The notes under the pieces are model-generated. The model had not been told where the DNA came from. It did no database searches and saw nothing but the letters and a program-made list of their open reading frames with translations. A stretch of 64,000 nucleotides of DNA from Sciurus carolinensis (taxonomy: Eukaryota > Chordata > Mammalia > Rodentia > Sciuridae). Below are positions 22,571-36,138 of the stretch, piece by piece (position 1 is the first letter of the stretch; the number at the start of each line of letters is the position of its first letter). A program made the translations under genes and the position numbers. The stretch is from positions 39,774,998 through 39,838,997 of the forward strand of contig NC_062223.1 in assembly GCF_902686445.1 (NCBI RefSeq). The letters are read 5' to 3'.

Positions 22571-24544
22571 TAAAAAATAAAAAAAAAGAAGAGAGATAGC
22601 GATGGCCTGGTCAGGTTGTAGCATAAGATGAGGTTCAGTCATCAGATTTTGAATATGTGTCAGAGAAAAATAAATAGGAATTACTGGCAGAAAAAAGTAC
22701 ATCCTTTGCTGGTAAACATTACCTCTTCCTTTCTTCTTTAAAGGTTTCCAACAAGTTAGATTATTTCTTCTTCTAAAGTAGTTTCTAGGTCCCTTCATTT
22801 AGCATCTGTCACATATTACATGTGATGATTACTCCTCCAAGTTAAGTAAAATGATTGAGTGCATTGAACAGTGGACACTACAGAGATGAGCTTTATAAAT
22901 ACTTCAAGAAGAAGCCACAATGGAATCAGACATTCTGCCTATCATTTTGTGCTAGAGCCAGGTTTTCTCTAAGTATTGTTCTTCTGTTGAATATAAAATG
23001 AACTATTTTTCTTCCATTTAGGGAATGTGTTGAATAATTTATATATCTGAAGATGAAGTCACTCACTAGAATAAGATGCTAGTAGATAAAAACTATGAAC
23101 CTCCTATACTAGTTACCACATTTATGTGTTCTGCTTCATATTCTCCTTAGCACATTTTCACAAGAATTGAAATACTATGCATGACATACAAACAATTTAA
23201 ATATTATCTATTACTTCTGAATTTGGATAAGCATGCATATCTAAATACCTGAGTTAATTTCATTATGTAATACTTTTTCTATATTTATACAATTTCATAT
23301 ATTAAAGATTAAAAGAATCTTTTATCTTAATCCGAGTGTCTTTTCTGCTCCTCAGGTTTGAATATCCAAATGTCTATCTGTCTTCTCTGTTGGTCTTATG
23401 TAAACTTTAAACTTAAAGAGTTCACAATTTAGTCATTCTTTTTCACCTCTAAAGTTTCACATGTCATCACAATACTGTTCTCTTGTTTAATGCCATAATC
23501 ACTACCTACTTGCCCAGTTCAGAAATCTACCATTCATTCCCTACATCATTTCTCTTATTATTTTCCCACATTACAGTTTGTCCTGATGCCTTCTCAAGTT
23601 CAGCTATATTTGATTCCCTCTTGGTCTGATCACTCTTGCTTTCTCTCCTATGCTATTAAGATAAACTTCTAAGTAAAATGATCTACTCACATTATTCACT
23701 CAATGGTCCTTTTCTATGAACATAATAGTGAATGATAACATCTGATAATGTTGAGTAATCAAATGATAAAACCTAAACATGACAACTGAAATATCAGTTT
23801 CTTAATAAATTTATTAACCATAATGGTTAATATGGTTATATTCTATTGGATACTTAAGGACAAAATATTTAAGGGTATTTAATATAGTCTCATCTATGTG
23901 AGAAAGTTAATCGTAAGTTCAATAGTGTCAAGGTGTTTCCACTGCTTTTTTTCCAAAGACTCATCATAAATCTGGACCCTGATTATACAATGAATGGATG
24001 CCTAAATGAAAGAAAAAAATAAGTAGACAAATAAAAATTTTATATGCCAACTGACATTTTAAATTTCTATTGTTTCATTACTTGACATGTATCCATTAAA
24101 ATATTTGTTACGTGAGTGAGTAGAAGACTATATATGTGTCACTGAGATTGATATAAACACCCAAAACTTCCAATCTACAAAATTCATTTCTATCAATCAA
24201 ATCCATTTAAAAACATCACTTTCCATAGAGTCCCTTCTCCTGCTTTCCCAACCCTTCATTATTCACTCTTCTCTAAATTTCCAAATTTGAGTTAATCATT
24301 AAATTTGTGATTTTAACTGAAACACCTCAGAGAAAGAAATTACAATGGAAGCAGTAAATAATTTCCTTTTAGAAAGCCATGATTTATTGCATGAAGTAAG
24401 CTCCCCCATCCCCCAAAGCTTTACCCACAGTACACAAAAAATGATTAAGAAGTGCATACATTCTACAGAGTCTGACATTTGTCTTATACTGTTTGGGCTA
24501 CAATATAACAACATGCCATATAGTAGATGTGTCATAAAGACTAA
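22571..24544. other. Unassigned stretch, no gene seen
   Basis: AT-rich sequence with no long open frame. Pyrimidine-rich words around 23450-23660 faintly recall an ancient L2-type LINE but are too diverged to call. Confidence 0.4.
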
Positions 24545-24832
24545 TTGATGTCTCTCAATTCTGGAGTCTGGGAATTCCAAATTCAAGGCATTGTGAGATT
24601 TTGTGTCAGGAAAGGAGTTGCCTTCTCATAGATGGTGGCTTCTTATGGTATCTTTACATGATGGCAGATCACTCTCTGGAGACTTCTCTCATAAGGACAC
24701 TAATTCTTTTCAGAGGGCTCTGCTATCATGATATAATCACTACTCAAAGTCTCCATTACCTTGGAGAATAGGATTATTAATGTACATATTTTGAGGTGAC
24801 CAGATATTCAAACCATAGAACATTTGAAGCAA
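24545..24832 (-). mobile_element. MST/MLT-type MaLR LTR, minus strand
   Basis: On the plus strand it reads 'attctggagtctgggaattc', 'tctctcataaggacactaat', 'cagagggctctgctatcatg' and 'gaccagatattcaaaccata'. This is the reverse-complement order of an MST/MLT LTR, of which the plus-strand copy at 19230-19545 is a relative. Probably a solo LTR. Confidence 0.75.
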
Positions 24833-26089
24833 ACTTGGTAGAATTGTAATGTTATTATATAGATAAATATTAAAAATAAAAAGAATTGTGAATATATTAA
24901 AATTCAATATAAAAAAATCACAACTTTTATATATAAGGAAAAATCCTCAAATATTAGTCCAAAGCAGTAGTATTCACAATTTCAGAAAAAAAACATAATA
25001 AAATCTATCCAAAATGAGCATTTTTAAGTAAGTAAATAAATAGGCTTTAAAAGCATTTTAAAATAAATTCACTGGTACTCTGCCAATACATTTTAAAAGT
25101 TACACTCTCTTTTTACTTAAATGTCAAGCCTAAGAATACCTGTAATAACAGTTCCTCCTTAGCACTTAAGAAAATTTATATATGAATTCAGATGAACAGA
25201 CATAGAAAGGAATTTTAGTTTTTAATACTTTTTGCCACAATTTTAAGGATTGTTTTAACTCTTGTGATGTGAAGACAAGCAATGTGAAAGCATGCATCAA
25301 AATCCCCTAAAAATATATCACGCTTAACCAACTGTTACTCTCTACATAAAGTTAACAGTGGAAAACTGTTAGGAAAACTGAAGAAAAGATATGCAGCAAT
25401 ATGTATATATGCTATAATATTATTATGTTTATGGGAATCATATATACAGAGAAATAATAGAATTAAACTCATTAAGCCCTAAAGTTTAAAATAGACTAGT
25501 CTGAACATTTCCTGGAAGAAGTGAGAAAGTAATGTGAACATAAGTACAAAATAAACCTTATACACAATTATTAAACCCTTGGAGTTTCTGAAATACCCCA
25601 CTCAAATGCATAGCATTATGCTCTTAATAAACTTCCCATTAGCTATTAACTTCCCATTGAGCTCTTTGCTTTAGGTATTGTGATTTTTCAGTTTATTGTG
25701 AGTCTTCAGTTTATTGTAATCCATAGAGCTAAGTCCCGAAAATAGCAGCCACATTTTTCAAGTTTGACCTTAGAGTCAAGGAGAATTGGAGCAATTGATT
25801 TTACAATTTTACTAAATATTTTGACTCTACATGTTATAAAGTAGCCCATGAATTTCAATGTTCTGTACTCTCAGGTAATTATGTTTATAATGTGATTAAC
25901 CTAAATACGATGTGAGGGTTAAATTACCATTTTGTTACAATATGGATGCTTAGGTCAAATACGATATATGAATACCCTTATAAAATGAGCCAATATAATA
26001 GTACCAAGTCATAATATTGACAAATAACCCAGTTGGATAAGTGCTCTATGAAGTTCTACATTTTCATCTTATGTTCCATCTAATCTTTT
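24833..26089. other. Unassigned stretch, no gene seen
   Basis: Very AT-rich, with short frames only and no repeat words that I recognise. Confidence 0.4.
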
Positions 26090-26240
26090 AAAAATATGTC
26101 ATTAATTATGTTTATTTTACACATAAGGAAGTTAAAGCATAGAACTTGCCATTCAAAGTTCACACAGGTGATGGGGGTAAGATGGAATCTGTGATCACCG
26201 ATCTCAAATTCCACACCCTTGCTGTGGTCTCTCTAGAAAG
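26090..26240 (-). mobile_element. MIR SINE, minus strand
   Basis: It reads 'ttattttacacataaggaag', 'catagaacttgccattcaaa' and 'ctcaaattccacacccttgc', which is the reverse-complement order of MIR. The call is moderate because of divergence. Confidence 0.5.
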
Positions 26241-27194
26241 AGTTATGTCATCTGGTGCAATGCCAAAGGCTTTCTCTTCATTTGTACCATCTCTATGTTG
26301 ATTGTAAAGTCCTGTGACCAGGCTAAGTATAACCCAACACGGGTCATATGGATTTATGAGGTTTTCTTCAAAAATATTCAATGAGGAAGGAGTATTTGAT
26401 GCCGGATGAATGTTATGTATAAAGATGAAAAAGGAACAAAAGTAATTGAAGACAGGTAGTAAATTTCCTCCTTATGTGGACGAGTGGCCAGGTGTAATTT
26501 GTGTGGAATCAGAATTTTCAGATTCCAATGCTTATCATCTCTGAAAGTTCTCATTCATAGGTCACACACATTTTGTAAAAGTACGTGGCTTTTTTAAAAT
26601 AACTACACAGAATTGAAGAGGTTTTCCTTTTTGTATGCAGCTAAGAACATTATTAATCAAATGTTATCAAAGACACAGATTTATTGTCCTTAAGTTCTGT
26701 TTTTATTGGAGCTATTGAGTCCCCATTGCAACAACCTAAAGAGTAAGCACAAAACCAGAGATTATGCTTTATTCAAAAATATTTTCATAGTATTGCATCA
26801 TATGAAATATCTTGACTCTGCCTTAATTTCTTTGTCTTTTAACTATAAATTATTTTCTCTTAAATATTTTACTGGTTATTTGTATAACCCTAAAGCATGC
26901 ACTGATGCATATTTGCATATTTGTGGTCTATAATTTTAAAATAGCAAGGCTTTAAGACATTTATATGTTGTAGTTAAAACATGAATCTTTCATATTCCTA
27001 TTGCTAAAAGAAACAGATACACTTTCTTCCAAAAATTACTTCTTGAGTTTGATACCTCATTGGTGAGTTACTGTATATGGACTTGGGCAAAATGCACATT
27101 AAAAAGTTGTAAAATAACAGCAAAATAAGTAAAACAAAATAAATTACATTGATAGTGTAAGACATCTGACATTAAATGTATCCACATACAGTTT
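26241..27194. other. Unassigned stretch, no gene seen
   Basis: No SINE, LTR or coding signal was recognised. The 75-codon frame at 26706-26933 is AT-driven. Confidence 0.4.
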
Positions 27195-27480
27195 GCAGCA
27201 TATTAGTTATCTACTATTGTATAACAAACAACTCCCCAACATTAGTGGCTTAAAGCAATATATTTTTTATTACTTCCCAGTGTCTGAGGATCATTCATTT
27301 CAAATGAATATTGTAGGGATGGCACACTTCTGCTCACTGTGATGTCCAGAGCCTCAGCTGGAATAATCAAAGTTGAAGAACTGAAATCTTAAAGAAGACT
27401 GGAAACTTCACCACCACGTTGATTCAAGAGAACAAGATGGAAGCAACAATTCCTTTCATGCCCTACTTTTAATAATTAAA
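27195..27480 (-). mobile_element. MLT1-like MaLR LTR, minus strand
   Basis: It begins 'ttagttatctactattgtat', then 'aacattagtggcttaaagca' and 'cagagcctcagctggaat'. This is the reverse complement of the MLT1 LTR 3' end ('gccactaag' / 'agataact' type words). It is related to the plus-strand copy at 62850-63242. The distal end is lost. Confidence 0.75.
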
Positions 27481-28529
27481 TAACATCTACTAGGCAACTT
27501 TCCATTCATTATATGGTACTAATAATCAGGCTCATATTTGATATGGTTAATTAGGTTGAGAAATACAGAATACATATACAAACCTTTTATCCAAACTCCT
27601 GTCTGAAGTGATTTGTCCAAACTCTATCATGACTTCTAGCAGCATCAGGTTCTGTCCCCATTATGACACCAAAACTTCTTGAAATGCTTTCATGAGAAAG
27701 TTCCATGCTAAAAGGATTTTATAATTTTTTTTCTTGCTAACACATGGATACCTAACCTACCTTTCTTTAGGCATGAATATAAGTAGCTTAGAATTTTCAG
27801 TATATATTTCTTGCAAAACTGAAGCACCTTTCTCTAAATTTTGAGAGCAGTTCCTTTGAAGTGTAATTGAGAAAGTTGGTGGTTCCACCACAAAAAATAG
27901 GACCCCTTAAGATTAAGAGATGGAAATCTCTCACCGGGAAAATGGACAGGCAAACTCACTCTCAGTCTTAAGTAGTTAACAGACACACCAGAAAATTAGT
28001 GCAGCAACCTTCAATGCTATGGAATTATGATAAAATACCTGGAGACACGAGGTTGAAAAATCAGTTTTCTGAGACTATGTAGTCTGCAGAAATATCAAGA
28101 AGCCAGAACCAGACCAGACAAAGTCACTGGGACATGGCAGTTTTCTTCCCTATTCTGAAAATTGTATTAGGAAGTTTCCCAGATGATTAGGAGAATGCCA
28201 GGTAGTGACAGGAAAACACATGTGTGGAAGTCACTAATGCAATCTGAAGTTACCTTGACTTTGTTGAAAAGCATACCCCAAGGTGGAGACTTAAGATGGT
28301 AATGAGACATGTACTGCATAAAGGAGAAGGATGTGGGAGAGCACAGGGACATATGAAACCCCACATCTACACATTATGGTATGGGAATTGGGTCCCTGTC
28401 TACCCTGTAGATAGCATAAAAGCTGTACATTTTTGTCCTTTGATCCAAGCTGACAGACTCAGTCAGTCAGTTGTGATATGTGAGTCAGTGAGTCTTATTC
28501 ATTGACTTGAACTATACACATCTGATTCC
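27481..28529. other. Unassigned stretch, no gene seen
   Basis: Nothing coding or repeat-like was recognised with confidence. The opposing short frames at 28167-28505 share no known features. Confidence 0.35.
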
Positions 28530-31432
28530 TGTTACTATTGTTATTTTAATTAGTGCATAATTATTATACAGACTAGTGTTTTCATTGGGGCATTCCCATG
28601 CAGGCACCTAACACACTTTGATCCATGTCATCCAACAACATTTTCCCTTCCCCATCTCTTCTCTCTCCCCCTGATTCCCCTCTACCACCTACTCATCTCC
28701 CTTCTATTTACATGAGATCCTGTCCCTCCCATGCCTCTTCCTAATATGAGAGAAAACATAACCCTTGACTTTCTATGTCTGTGTTATTTCACTTAACATG
28801 ATGCTTTCTGCTTCTGTTCATTTTCCAAGGAAAAAAAATGTGAGTTTTTTATCTTCTTTGTGGTTAAATCAAACTACAAAGTGTATACATACCATATTTT
28901 ACTTGTCTGTTCATGTGTTAATGGACACCCAGTCAGATTCAGTAACTTGGTTATTGTGAATTGTTCTACTATAAACCCAGGTATGCTTTTATATCTATTG
29001 TATGCTGATTTTAGTTCTTTTTGGGGAAATATGATGGTTCTATTCCTAGTCTTCTGAGGAACCTAAATACTGATTTCCACTGTGGCTGTACTAATTTATG
29101 TTCCCACAAATAGTATACAATGTTTGTTTTTCCCCACAGTCTCACCAACATTTACTGTTATTTGTATCCTCGATGATTATCATTTCAACTTCAGTGAGAT
29201 GAAATCTCAGGATAGTGTTGATTTGCATTTCCCTGAGGGCTAGAGATATTGAACATTTTTATGTAAAATTGTTGGCTATTTGAAATTTTCTTTTTGAGTA
29301 TTGTGTGTTTACTTCATTTGCCCATTTGTTGATTTTTTGTTTGTTTGTTTACTGGCTCTGTGTTTTTTGTTTGTGTGTGTTATTCATATATTCTAGAAAT
29401 TAACCCTCAGTCAGGAGAGAAGCTGACAAATATTTTCTCCCATTTTGTATGTTCCTTGTTCCCACTGTTGCTTCCTTTGCTATGCAGATTTTTAGTTTCA
29501 TGCCATCCCATTTATTGATTCTTGATATTATTTCCTGAGCTATATCAGTCCTATTCAAAAAGTTGCTGGCTATGCCAACATATTGGAGTGGTTCCCCTGT
29601 GTTCACTCTTAGGAGTTGCAAAGTTTCTGGTATTATTTTAGGTCTTTGATATATTTTGAGTTGACTTTTGACAGCGTGAGAAGGATTTATTTTCAATCTT
29701 TTACATATGGATGTCCAGTTTTCCCAACACCATTTGTTAAAGAGGCTTTCTTTTCTCCATTGTAAGTTTTTGGTAACATTGCCCATAACTAGATGATGTA
29801 GCTGCAAGGTTTTGTCTCTGTCTTATATTCTGTTCCATTGGTTTACCTGCCTATTTTATACCACTATGAACCTGGTTTTGTTACAATGACTCTTTAGTAT
29901 AATTTGAAGTTGAGTATTGGGATGCCTACAGTATTACTTTTTTTTCCCTCACAAGTGTTTTAACTATTCTGGATATTTTGTCCTGCCATATATATTTTAG
30001 TATACTTTTTCTATACTAGAAAATATCATTGATATTTTAAAGGAAGTTCTACTGAATCTGTAGATATCTTTTGGTAGTGTGACCATATTAACAATATTGA
30101 TTTTTCTTATTCACGAATATGGGTGGTCTTTCCATTTTCTGGTTTTTACATCTATTTCATTCCCCCCACCAGTGGTCTGAAATTTTCCTTATAGAGGTCT
30201 TTCATCACTTTAGTTAGAGTTATACCTAAGTATTTTATTTTTTGGTGCTACCATGGATTATATATTTTATTTCCTGCTCTTGCAAAATTGCTCTGGCTTA
30301 AGTTTCAGTTACTGCAGGGGTTTCACCCACGTCCTGCATGGATGAGGGAATGCTTAACTGCTGGAGGACAGTGTGCCTCCTATAAATCAATTAATTACCA
30401 ATAAATTTATCTAATCAATAAACACACAAGAAGCAATACTCTTTTCAAATGGGAGGGGGAGTGATGGATCAGGCTATACCAGATCTGGCCTCTAACAAGA
30501 TGGAGTAGCCCACCTTTGCTTTATTTATAGTTGCACAGGTAAAGGGACTGGGACCAAGAGGGACTTCTTCTGTGAAGAACAGTATGGGGTGGAACTAAGG
30601 AAGCCATTTGTTCAGGAAACTAGCATATCATCAGATGGTAAGTCACTCCTACATGGGGCCACTTACTTCCTGGGCTATCTGGAACAGTTTGTCATGGCTG
30701 CCAGGTCCTGGGAGTTAGGTCTCTGTATCCCATAGCTCAAACAAATCTGATTTTGCTAGATATGGACAGCTCTTCACAAGTTACTACACTGAATAAAATT
30801 GGAGAGAGTAGGCATTCTTGTCTTATTCTAATTTTAGAAGAAATGTTTTCAATTTTTCCCCATTCAGTATGATGCAAACTTAGGAATGTTTCTTCAACCT
30901 ATTTTTTCTTCACTGATTTTGTTATAAATTGGAGCTGAATTTTGCAGAAGATTTTTTTTTCTGCATCTATGAACTTTATCATGTGAAGGTGATCATTTTG
31001 TCCTTGATTTTATTTAAGTGGTGTCTCACATGTATTGATTCGTGAATGTTGGACCATCTTTTCATCCCTGGAATGAAACCTACTTGATCATGACATACAA
31101 TCTTTTAAATATGATTTAGAATACAGTGTGATAATACTTCATGATTTTTTTGCATCCATGTGCATTAGGAATATGGGTCTCAAGTTTTATTTATTTTTTT
31201 TTGAAATGCCCTTATCTTGTTTTGGTATCAGAATTATTCTGGGTTTATAAAGTAAATTTGGAAGTATTTTTTTCCCTTTACATTTCCTGAAATAATTAGA
31301 ATAGTGTTGGCACTGGTTCTTCTGTGAGGGTCTAGTAGAATTCAGCTATGAATCTATCTGGTCTTGGGTTTTTCTTTATTATAAGAGTTTCTATTACTGC
31401 TTCCAATCTTATTGCTAGTTATTGCTCTGTTT
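28530..31432 (-). mobile_element. Old L1 3' half, minus strand
   Basis: From left to right this is an L1 in reverse: a pyrimidine-rich 3' UTR (28640-28740), the ORF2 C-terminus, then the reverse-transcriptase region (to about 31432, where L1 similarity stops). A 135-codon minus frame at 29400-29807 is the ORF2 segment with [19 protein letters not shown], which matches the young copies at many residues. It is interrupted by the solo LTR at 30313-30778. Confidence 0.8.
30313..30778 (-). mobile_element. Solo LTR, ERVK-type, with 6-bp target duplication
   Basis: A 466-bp unit. On the minus strand it starts TGTGAAGAGCTGTCC and ends in CCCTGCA, giving the canonical TG...CA ends. A perfect 6-bp direct repeat, agttac, flanks it (30307-30312 and 30779-30784); this length is usual for ERVK/class II. 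A box ctataaataaag near 30520 (minus strand) could serve as TATA and/or poly-A signal. There is no internal region, so it arose by LTR-LTR recombination. Its sequence is unlike the LTR at 35831, so it is another family. Confidence 0.85.
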
Positions 31433-31724
31433 AGGCTTTCCATACTATTGTGAGCAAAATTTGAAACATATGTGGTTGAAACCTGAATACAAATTGCTAA
31501 AATTATTTATATTAAAAAAAAATTTCCAGGAATCAATGGCAAAGGATGAGTGTTTTGAAAAAAAAAAATTATACATGAAGCTTCATTTTGAAGAATTTGA
31601 GTCTAACGAGGCTGAATAGAGATAAAGCACAACTCTTCTGTGATTTCAGATATTAAAATTGAGACAGTAACTAGGATTAAGACAGTAGTCAAATTTTAAT
31701 CAAGATGGGAAATTATAGTATTCT

Positions 31725-32335
31725 TCCCTTATTTACAGTTTTACTTTCCTCAGTTTTAGTTACATATAATCAATTGCTGTTTGAAAATATTACATGAAAA
31801 ATTCCAGAAATATACAATATACACATTTAAAATTATGCATCATTCTGTGTTGTGAGTCTTGTGTTGAAATATCACACAGGTCCTGTCCTGCTTTGGGATG
31901 TGAATCAGTTCTTTGTCTATGTATCTATGCTGTACAAACCATGCCCCTGTTACTTATTTACCAATCCTCTAGGATATCAGATGGCTTTCCAGGTATTGCA
32001 GTGGTTGTGCTCAATTAACCCTTATTTTACTTAATAAGATTTCCAAAATACTAGGTTAGTGATACTGATACATTAAGATTCTTTGAAAGGAAAAGACAGA
32101 GAAAACTATATTCACATAACTCAACTCACAGCACATTGTTATAATTGATTTAGTTTGCTATTATTGTCTCTTACTGCACTGAATTTATAAACTAAGTTTT
32201 ATCATTGGAATGCAGGTATAGAAAAACATAGTATATACATGGTTGGGCAATAGCCATGGCTTCCCACATTCACTGGGGATCTTGGACTACATCCACTATT
32301 GCTCTTGTATTACTGTATTCCAGTACAAGACACCA
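31725..32335 (+). mobile_element. Tigger-like (TcMar) DNA transposon fragment
   Basis: It contains 'ttttagttacatataatcaa', 'gaaaattccagaaatatac', 'gtgttcaattaaccc'-type words (here gctcaattaacccttatttt) and an end with cactggggatcttggactac. These match a non-autonomous mammalian Tigger-type element as I remember it. Short open frames at 31794-32034 fall within it and are not genes. Terminal repeats are too eroded to delimit exactly. Confidence 0.6.
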
Positions 32336-33067
32336 CAGAGCATGATGCATGATACACATTTGACAAAAAGTGAACTTGAAATGTGAGAATTTCTCAAAAC
32401 ATCTAGAAGCCAAATGTTGAGAAATTAATCAAATTGTCCTTATTTTTATTTTCTAATTTATATTTCCTACATTTCTATATGTATCAGCAATTGTGACTTT
32501 TTCATTCTATATAAAATAGCTAAAATATTAATTTATATAAATATAAACTCAGCAGCTACCCACCCTGCCTTCTTCCCAATAACTTAACTTTATTACTAGT
32601 TCATTAGTGAATTCCTGTAGGTATTTTCGATTTCCTATAAAAAACACTCTTTTACAGACTTTTAGAAATGACTTATCACTGTTTGTAAATAGTAAAAAGT
32701 CATGTGAATTAAGGATTGATTGTCCTCATCACTGCTTGATACATAGTTCAAAGGTATGTCTGTTGGGTTTCCATGCAGTGGCCTCAGTCAAATTAGTATA
32801 GTTTAATTATGAAGATATATATTTCAGAAACATCTTTCTCATGAGAAAAACACACAAGCCATAAAGAATTTAAATTTATTTTCCAAACATCTTGTAAGTT
32901 AACTGCTATACTTTTGAATCCTCATATTTCTCTTTTCATTTTAATTATAAGAAAATCTTTTTTCTAAAAAAAGAACAAGTAAATAGTTCTAGAAAGGTTA
33001 CTATAATTGTGATTGTCAGTAAAGACTATGGAACTCATGATTCAAGTAGAAAAATTTTTTAAAAAAA
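32336..33067. other. Unassigned stretch, no gene seen
   Basis: AT-rich; no recognised element or coding frame. Confidence 0.4.
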
Positions 33068-33282
33068 TTTTTTACCAGATATGGTAGCACCCTCCTTTAT
33101 TCCCAGCAACTCTGGAAGCTGAGGCAGGAGGATCGCAAGTTCAAAGCCAGCCTCAGAAAAGTGAGGCACTAAGCAACTCAGTGAGAACCTGTCTCTAAAT
33201 AAAATATACAATACAGCTGGTGATGTAGCTCAGGGGTCAAGTGCCCCTGAGTTCAACCCCCAGTACCCCTCCCCCAAATTTT
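33068..33282 (+). mobile_element. Composite B1-dID (MEN-type) SINE
   Basis: The 7SL-like left half (atggtagcacc, cagcaactctggaagctgag, aggaggatcgcaagttcaaa) is joined to an ID-like right half (gatgtagctcaggggtcaag, gttcaacccccagtacccc). It is better preserved than the copy at 9763, and it supports a squirrel-family source. Confidence 0.9.
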
Positions 33283-34759
33283 TGTTGTTCTTGTTGGAAT
33301 TCTACATATCATGCAGCTAATTACTCCCCTACTCCTTCTTTCTAAAAAATGCTTTAATTTTAAATTGGTCTAAAGCTATTCTTTTCATTTCATTTTGTGA
33401 TTTTCTCCTTTTATGATTTTTTTATGTTGTATTAGCTCAGTATCTACAGAACAGTAATTTAAGTGACAAGTATTTTGCCCTCATTAATTGTCACTAGCAC
33501 ATAAAATAATTTCAAAAGAATTTCATTAATAATATGAATAGAATGGTTATACAAGTTACTTTTTGGAAGAGGAAAGAAATAGTTAAATTAGAATTTGAAC
33601 AATGGTCTCTTAGTGGTAAACTGAGTCTGCTTTATACTTTCTGGATGATAGAATTTGCCGGTATAGCTCCACAAAACAGCACTACTAATATAGTACTAAA
33701 TGGTACTAAATGGTATTTTTGTAACAAGCATTCACTGGAATTTGACAGTCATTTTGTTCATTCCCTGCTTCTTCCTTAGTAAATGAACCAAAGATGAGCT
33801 ACAGAACACCTCCTTGCTCCTCCTATCTCTGGCCGACCTCACTCAGTAGATAACATCCACTCCAGCTTTAGAGAGTAAATTGATGTATCCATTGTGATTC
33901 CCTCCACAGGGGTAGACATTCCTTGTTAGGCATTTAACCTCTCCTTTCTCTGCCCAAATATGTCCACACTCATGAGAACATCTGAGCTCATCATCCAATA
34001 TTAAGACACATGCCATTATTCAATTTGCTGACTCTAAACTATTCTTCTATGTTATGTATTACCTTGTATCTCTTTACCCTCAGATCTAATGAGAAATGAA
34101 AATTTTTTTTCTCACTTCAAATGCTGCCATATATCTGTAATATCTGAATCTCCTGTTTTCCACCTAACTCTTCATTTTTCTTTACTTTGCAGACTTATTT
34201 CCAGTTCAAAATCATAACATTCTCTAATAAGTCATCCCTATCATTTAGTCTGTTTTACCTCAAATATTTAATCTTCTTGCTTAAACTTTCATCATCAGAA
34301 GATATCTACTAAATCTTTCATATAAGACAAAACTAGTAATTAACTGGCTAATAGTGCTGCCAGCCCTATTAAAATCAATCAATCTGTCCAAAACTGAGCT
34401 TACCCTGTTCTCTTTTTAACTAATATCTCAGTGTGACATCCTCATTCTCAGCTTTGGCATTATGAAATGATCCATTGCTCATACTAGAGAACACTCTATC
34501 CTTTCCATCATTATCCACACTCCCACTTTTTAAACTGCAATTTACACGTTCATATGCTTTAAACCCTACTTCGTAGTTCTGACACTATATGTTCTATAAA
34601 CTTCTAGAAGTTTTACTTATTTCTCACTCTCTTGGAACAAAGTTAAACCTCATGTCTAGCATTTTACATTTTATTTATAATTTTAAAAAATTCATCTCAA
34701 ATATTACCCTTCATGTCTTCAACCAAATATTTTTCTCTTTTTATTATACTGTTTGCTTA
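33283..34759. other. Unassigned stretch, no gene seen
   Basis: Pyrimidine-rich in 33780-34640, with faint resemblance to an ancient L2-type LINE, which I cannot confirm. Open frames of 64-81 codons lack protein-like features. Confidence 0.35.
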
Positions 34760-35830
34760 CTTTGTTTTTATTATACTGTTTGAATTAACTCATGACCATC
34801 TCACAATGCAAAATACATTTAGTTCATTTCCAAGAGTTGCCATAATCTTAACACTTTCAAGAATGTTCAAAAGTTTAAGGCCAATGTCTCCTTTGAGACT
34901 CAGGACAAACTCCCAACATGATCTCCTGAAAAAAATCAAAAGCAACTTATAAGTATCCATTACAAAAAGGTACAGAGTAAACAGCTCCATTCAGAAAAAT
35001 AGGGGCAGAGAAAAAAGCAAGACCAAAGTCGAGCCAGGAAAACAAGTCCTGTAGTTCTGTGTCCAGCATCTGGAGGACATGGCATCATGACATCCTCTCC
35101 AGAGGGCTTGTGTAGCTTTGCCCCTGTGGCCTTGTTGGTTGCAGAACAAGTGCATTTCTGTTAGCTTATCTCTACTCCATTCATAAATGTTTCCCTGGTG
35201 ATATACCAAAGTACTGGCATTTCTTAATTTTAGGGGTCTCCACAGCAGTTTTGGTTTCCTCCTCACATCTGCAAGCATTCCTCTCTCAGGGACAGCCCAC
35301 AAGGAATTTGACCCTGGGGCACTTTGCCTGGTCTCCCAGATCTTCCTTTGAAATTTCAGTGGATGCCTCCATGACCTCCAGCATTCTGCATTCCTGCAGA
35401 ACCAGCAACATATGGTTGATACCAAGTTCTGCCGCCATCTTGAGCTGTATTCAAGCCTTCGGGACTATGACTGTGACAACCTCTGAGTGCCTGAGTGACT
35501 GAACAGTTTGAAAAATGTTCTAGGCCCCTTTATTCAGGAAAATTGCCCCACTGGACTCTTCTGAAGAGAATTTTTACTTTTACTCTCTTGAGTCTGAGGT
35601 GAGTGTGGTCTTGCGAGTTCCTGAGATGCTCTCATGCCATCTGTCCTATTGTCTCTGTGCAAGGTCTTTAGCATTTCTTTAGTGGCACTAATGTCTTTAA
35701 CAATTACCATTTTCTGAGCCCCAGTTTTACTCCTGCCTTTCAAGTACAAGTTTTTTTTTCAAATCTTTCTGCTGTGCTTTCTGCACCTGAGTACCACAAT
35801 AAACTTGACTGAAAGCTGCCAGCTATGCTG
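34760..35830 (-). mobile_element. MaLR (ERVL) internal region, left part, minus strand
   Basis: On the minus strand it reads 'caagatggcggcagaacttg', then 'gccacaggggcaaagctaca', 'gatgtcatgatgcc' and 'acaggacttgttttcctgg'. This is the order of the non-coding-looking internal sequence of MaLR retroelements (THE1/MST/ORR1 group). The 144-codon minus frame at 34991-35425 is part of it; related sequences are not known to encode a working protein. The young retrovirus inserted at 35831 splits it from its 5' portion at 43097. Confidence 0.65.
35825..35830 (+). repeat. Target-site duplication, left copy
   Basis: atgctg directly before the 5' LTR, repeated at 43091-43096 directly after the 3' LTR. 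Six bases is the usual length for ERVK/class II integrases. Confidence 0.95.
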
Positions 35831-36040
35831 TGTCGGGGTGCCCGGGACCCCTGGCCCTAGGTGTGGCTAAGATGGTGCCTGGCAGTGAGCCAGAGCAGTT
35901 AACTTTTGCACAAACAACTGACATCATTTTGAGGAAGTTCCAGGGATTGGTTGAGTTCCCTCGTGGACAGTGCATGATCACTGCATGTCTGCATTTACTG
36001 CCTGTATCTGTTCATGCTCTCCCCTCGTGCAAAAAGGCTG

Positions 36041-36064
36041 ATTGGTTACAGTAATGTATATATT
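36041..36064 (+). promoter_or_regulatory. LTR promoter: inverted CCAAT box and TATA box
   Basis: ATTGG (inverted CCAAT) at 36041-36045 and TATATATT at 36057-36064 stand in the expected order for a retroviral U3 promoter. Transcription would start roughly 25-30 bases after the TATA box, near 36085-36095. The same boxes recur in the 3' LTR at +6894. Confidence 0.7.
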
Positions 36065-36138
36065 GGAGTGTAAGTTCCTCTAAGAAAGAGAACAAAGAAA
36101 GAGAACAAAGAAAGAACTGAGAGGATGGGGGTGCGCGC

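Noticed and set aside
34991..35425. A 144-codon minus-strand open frame as a possible gene
   Set aside because: The DNA follows the internal region of a MaLR retroelement, which is not known to encode a functional protein; the frame has no domain-like features.
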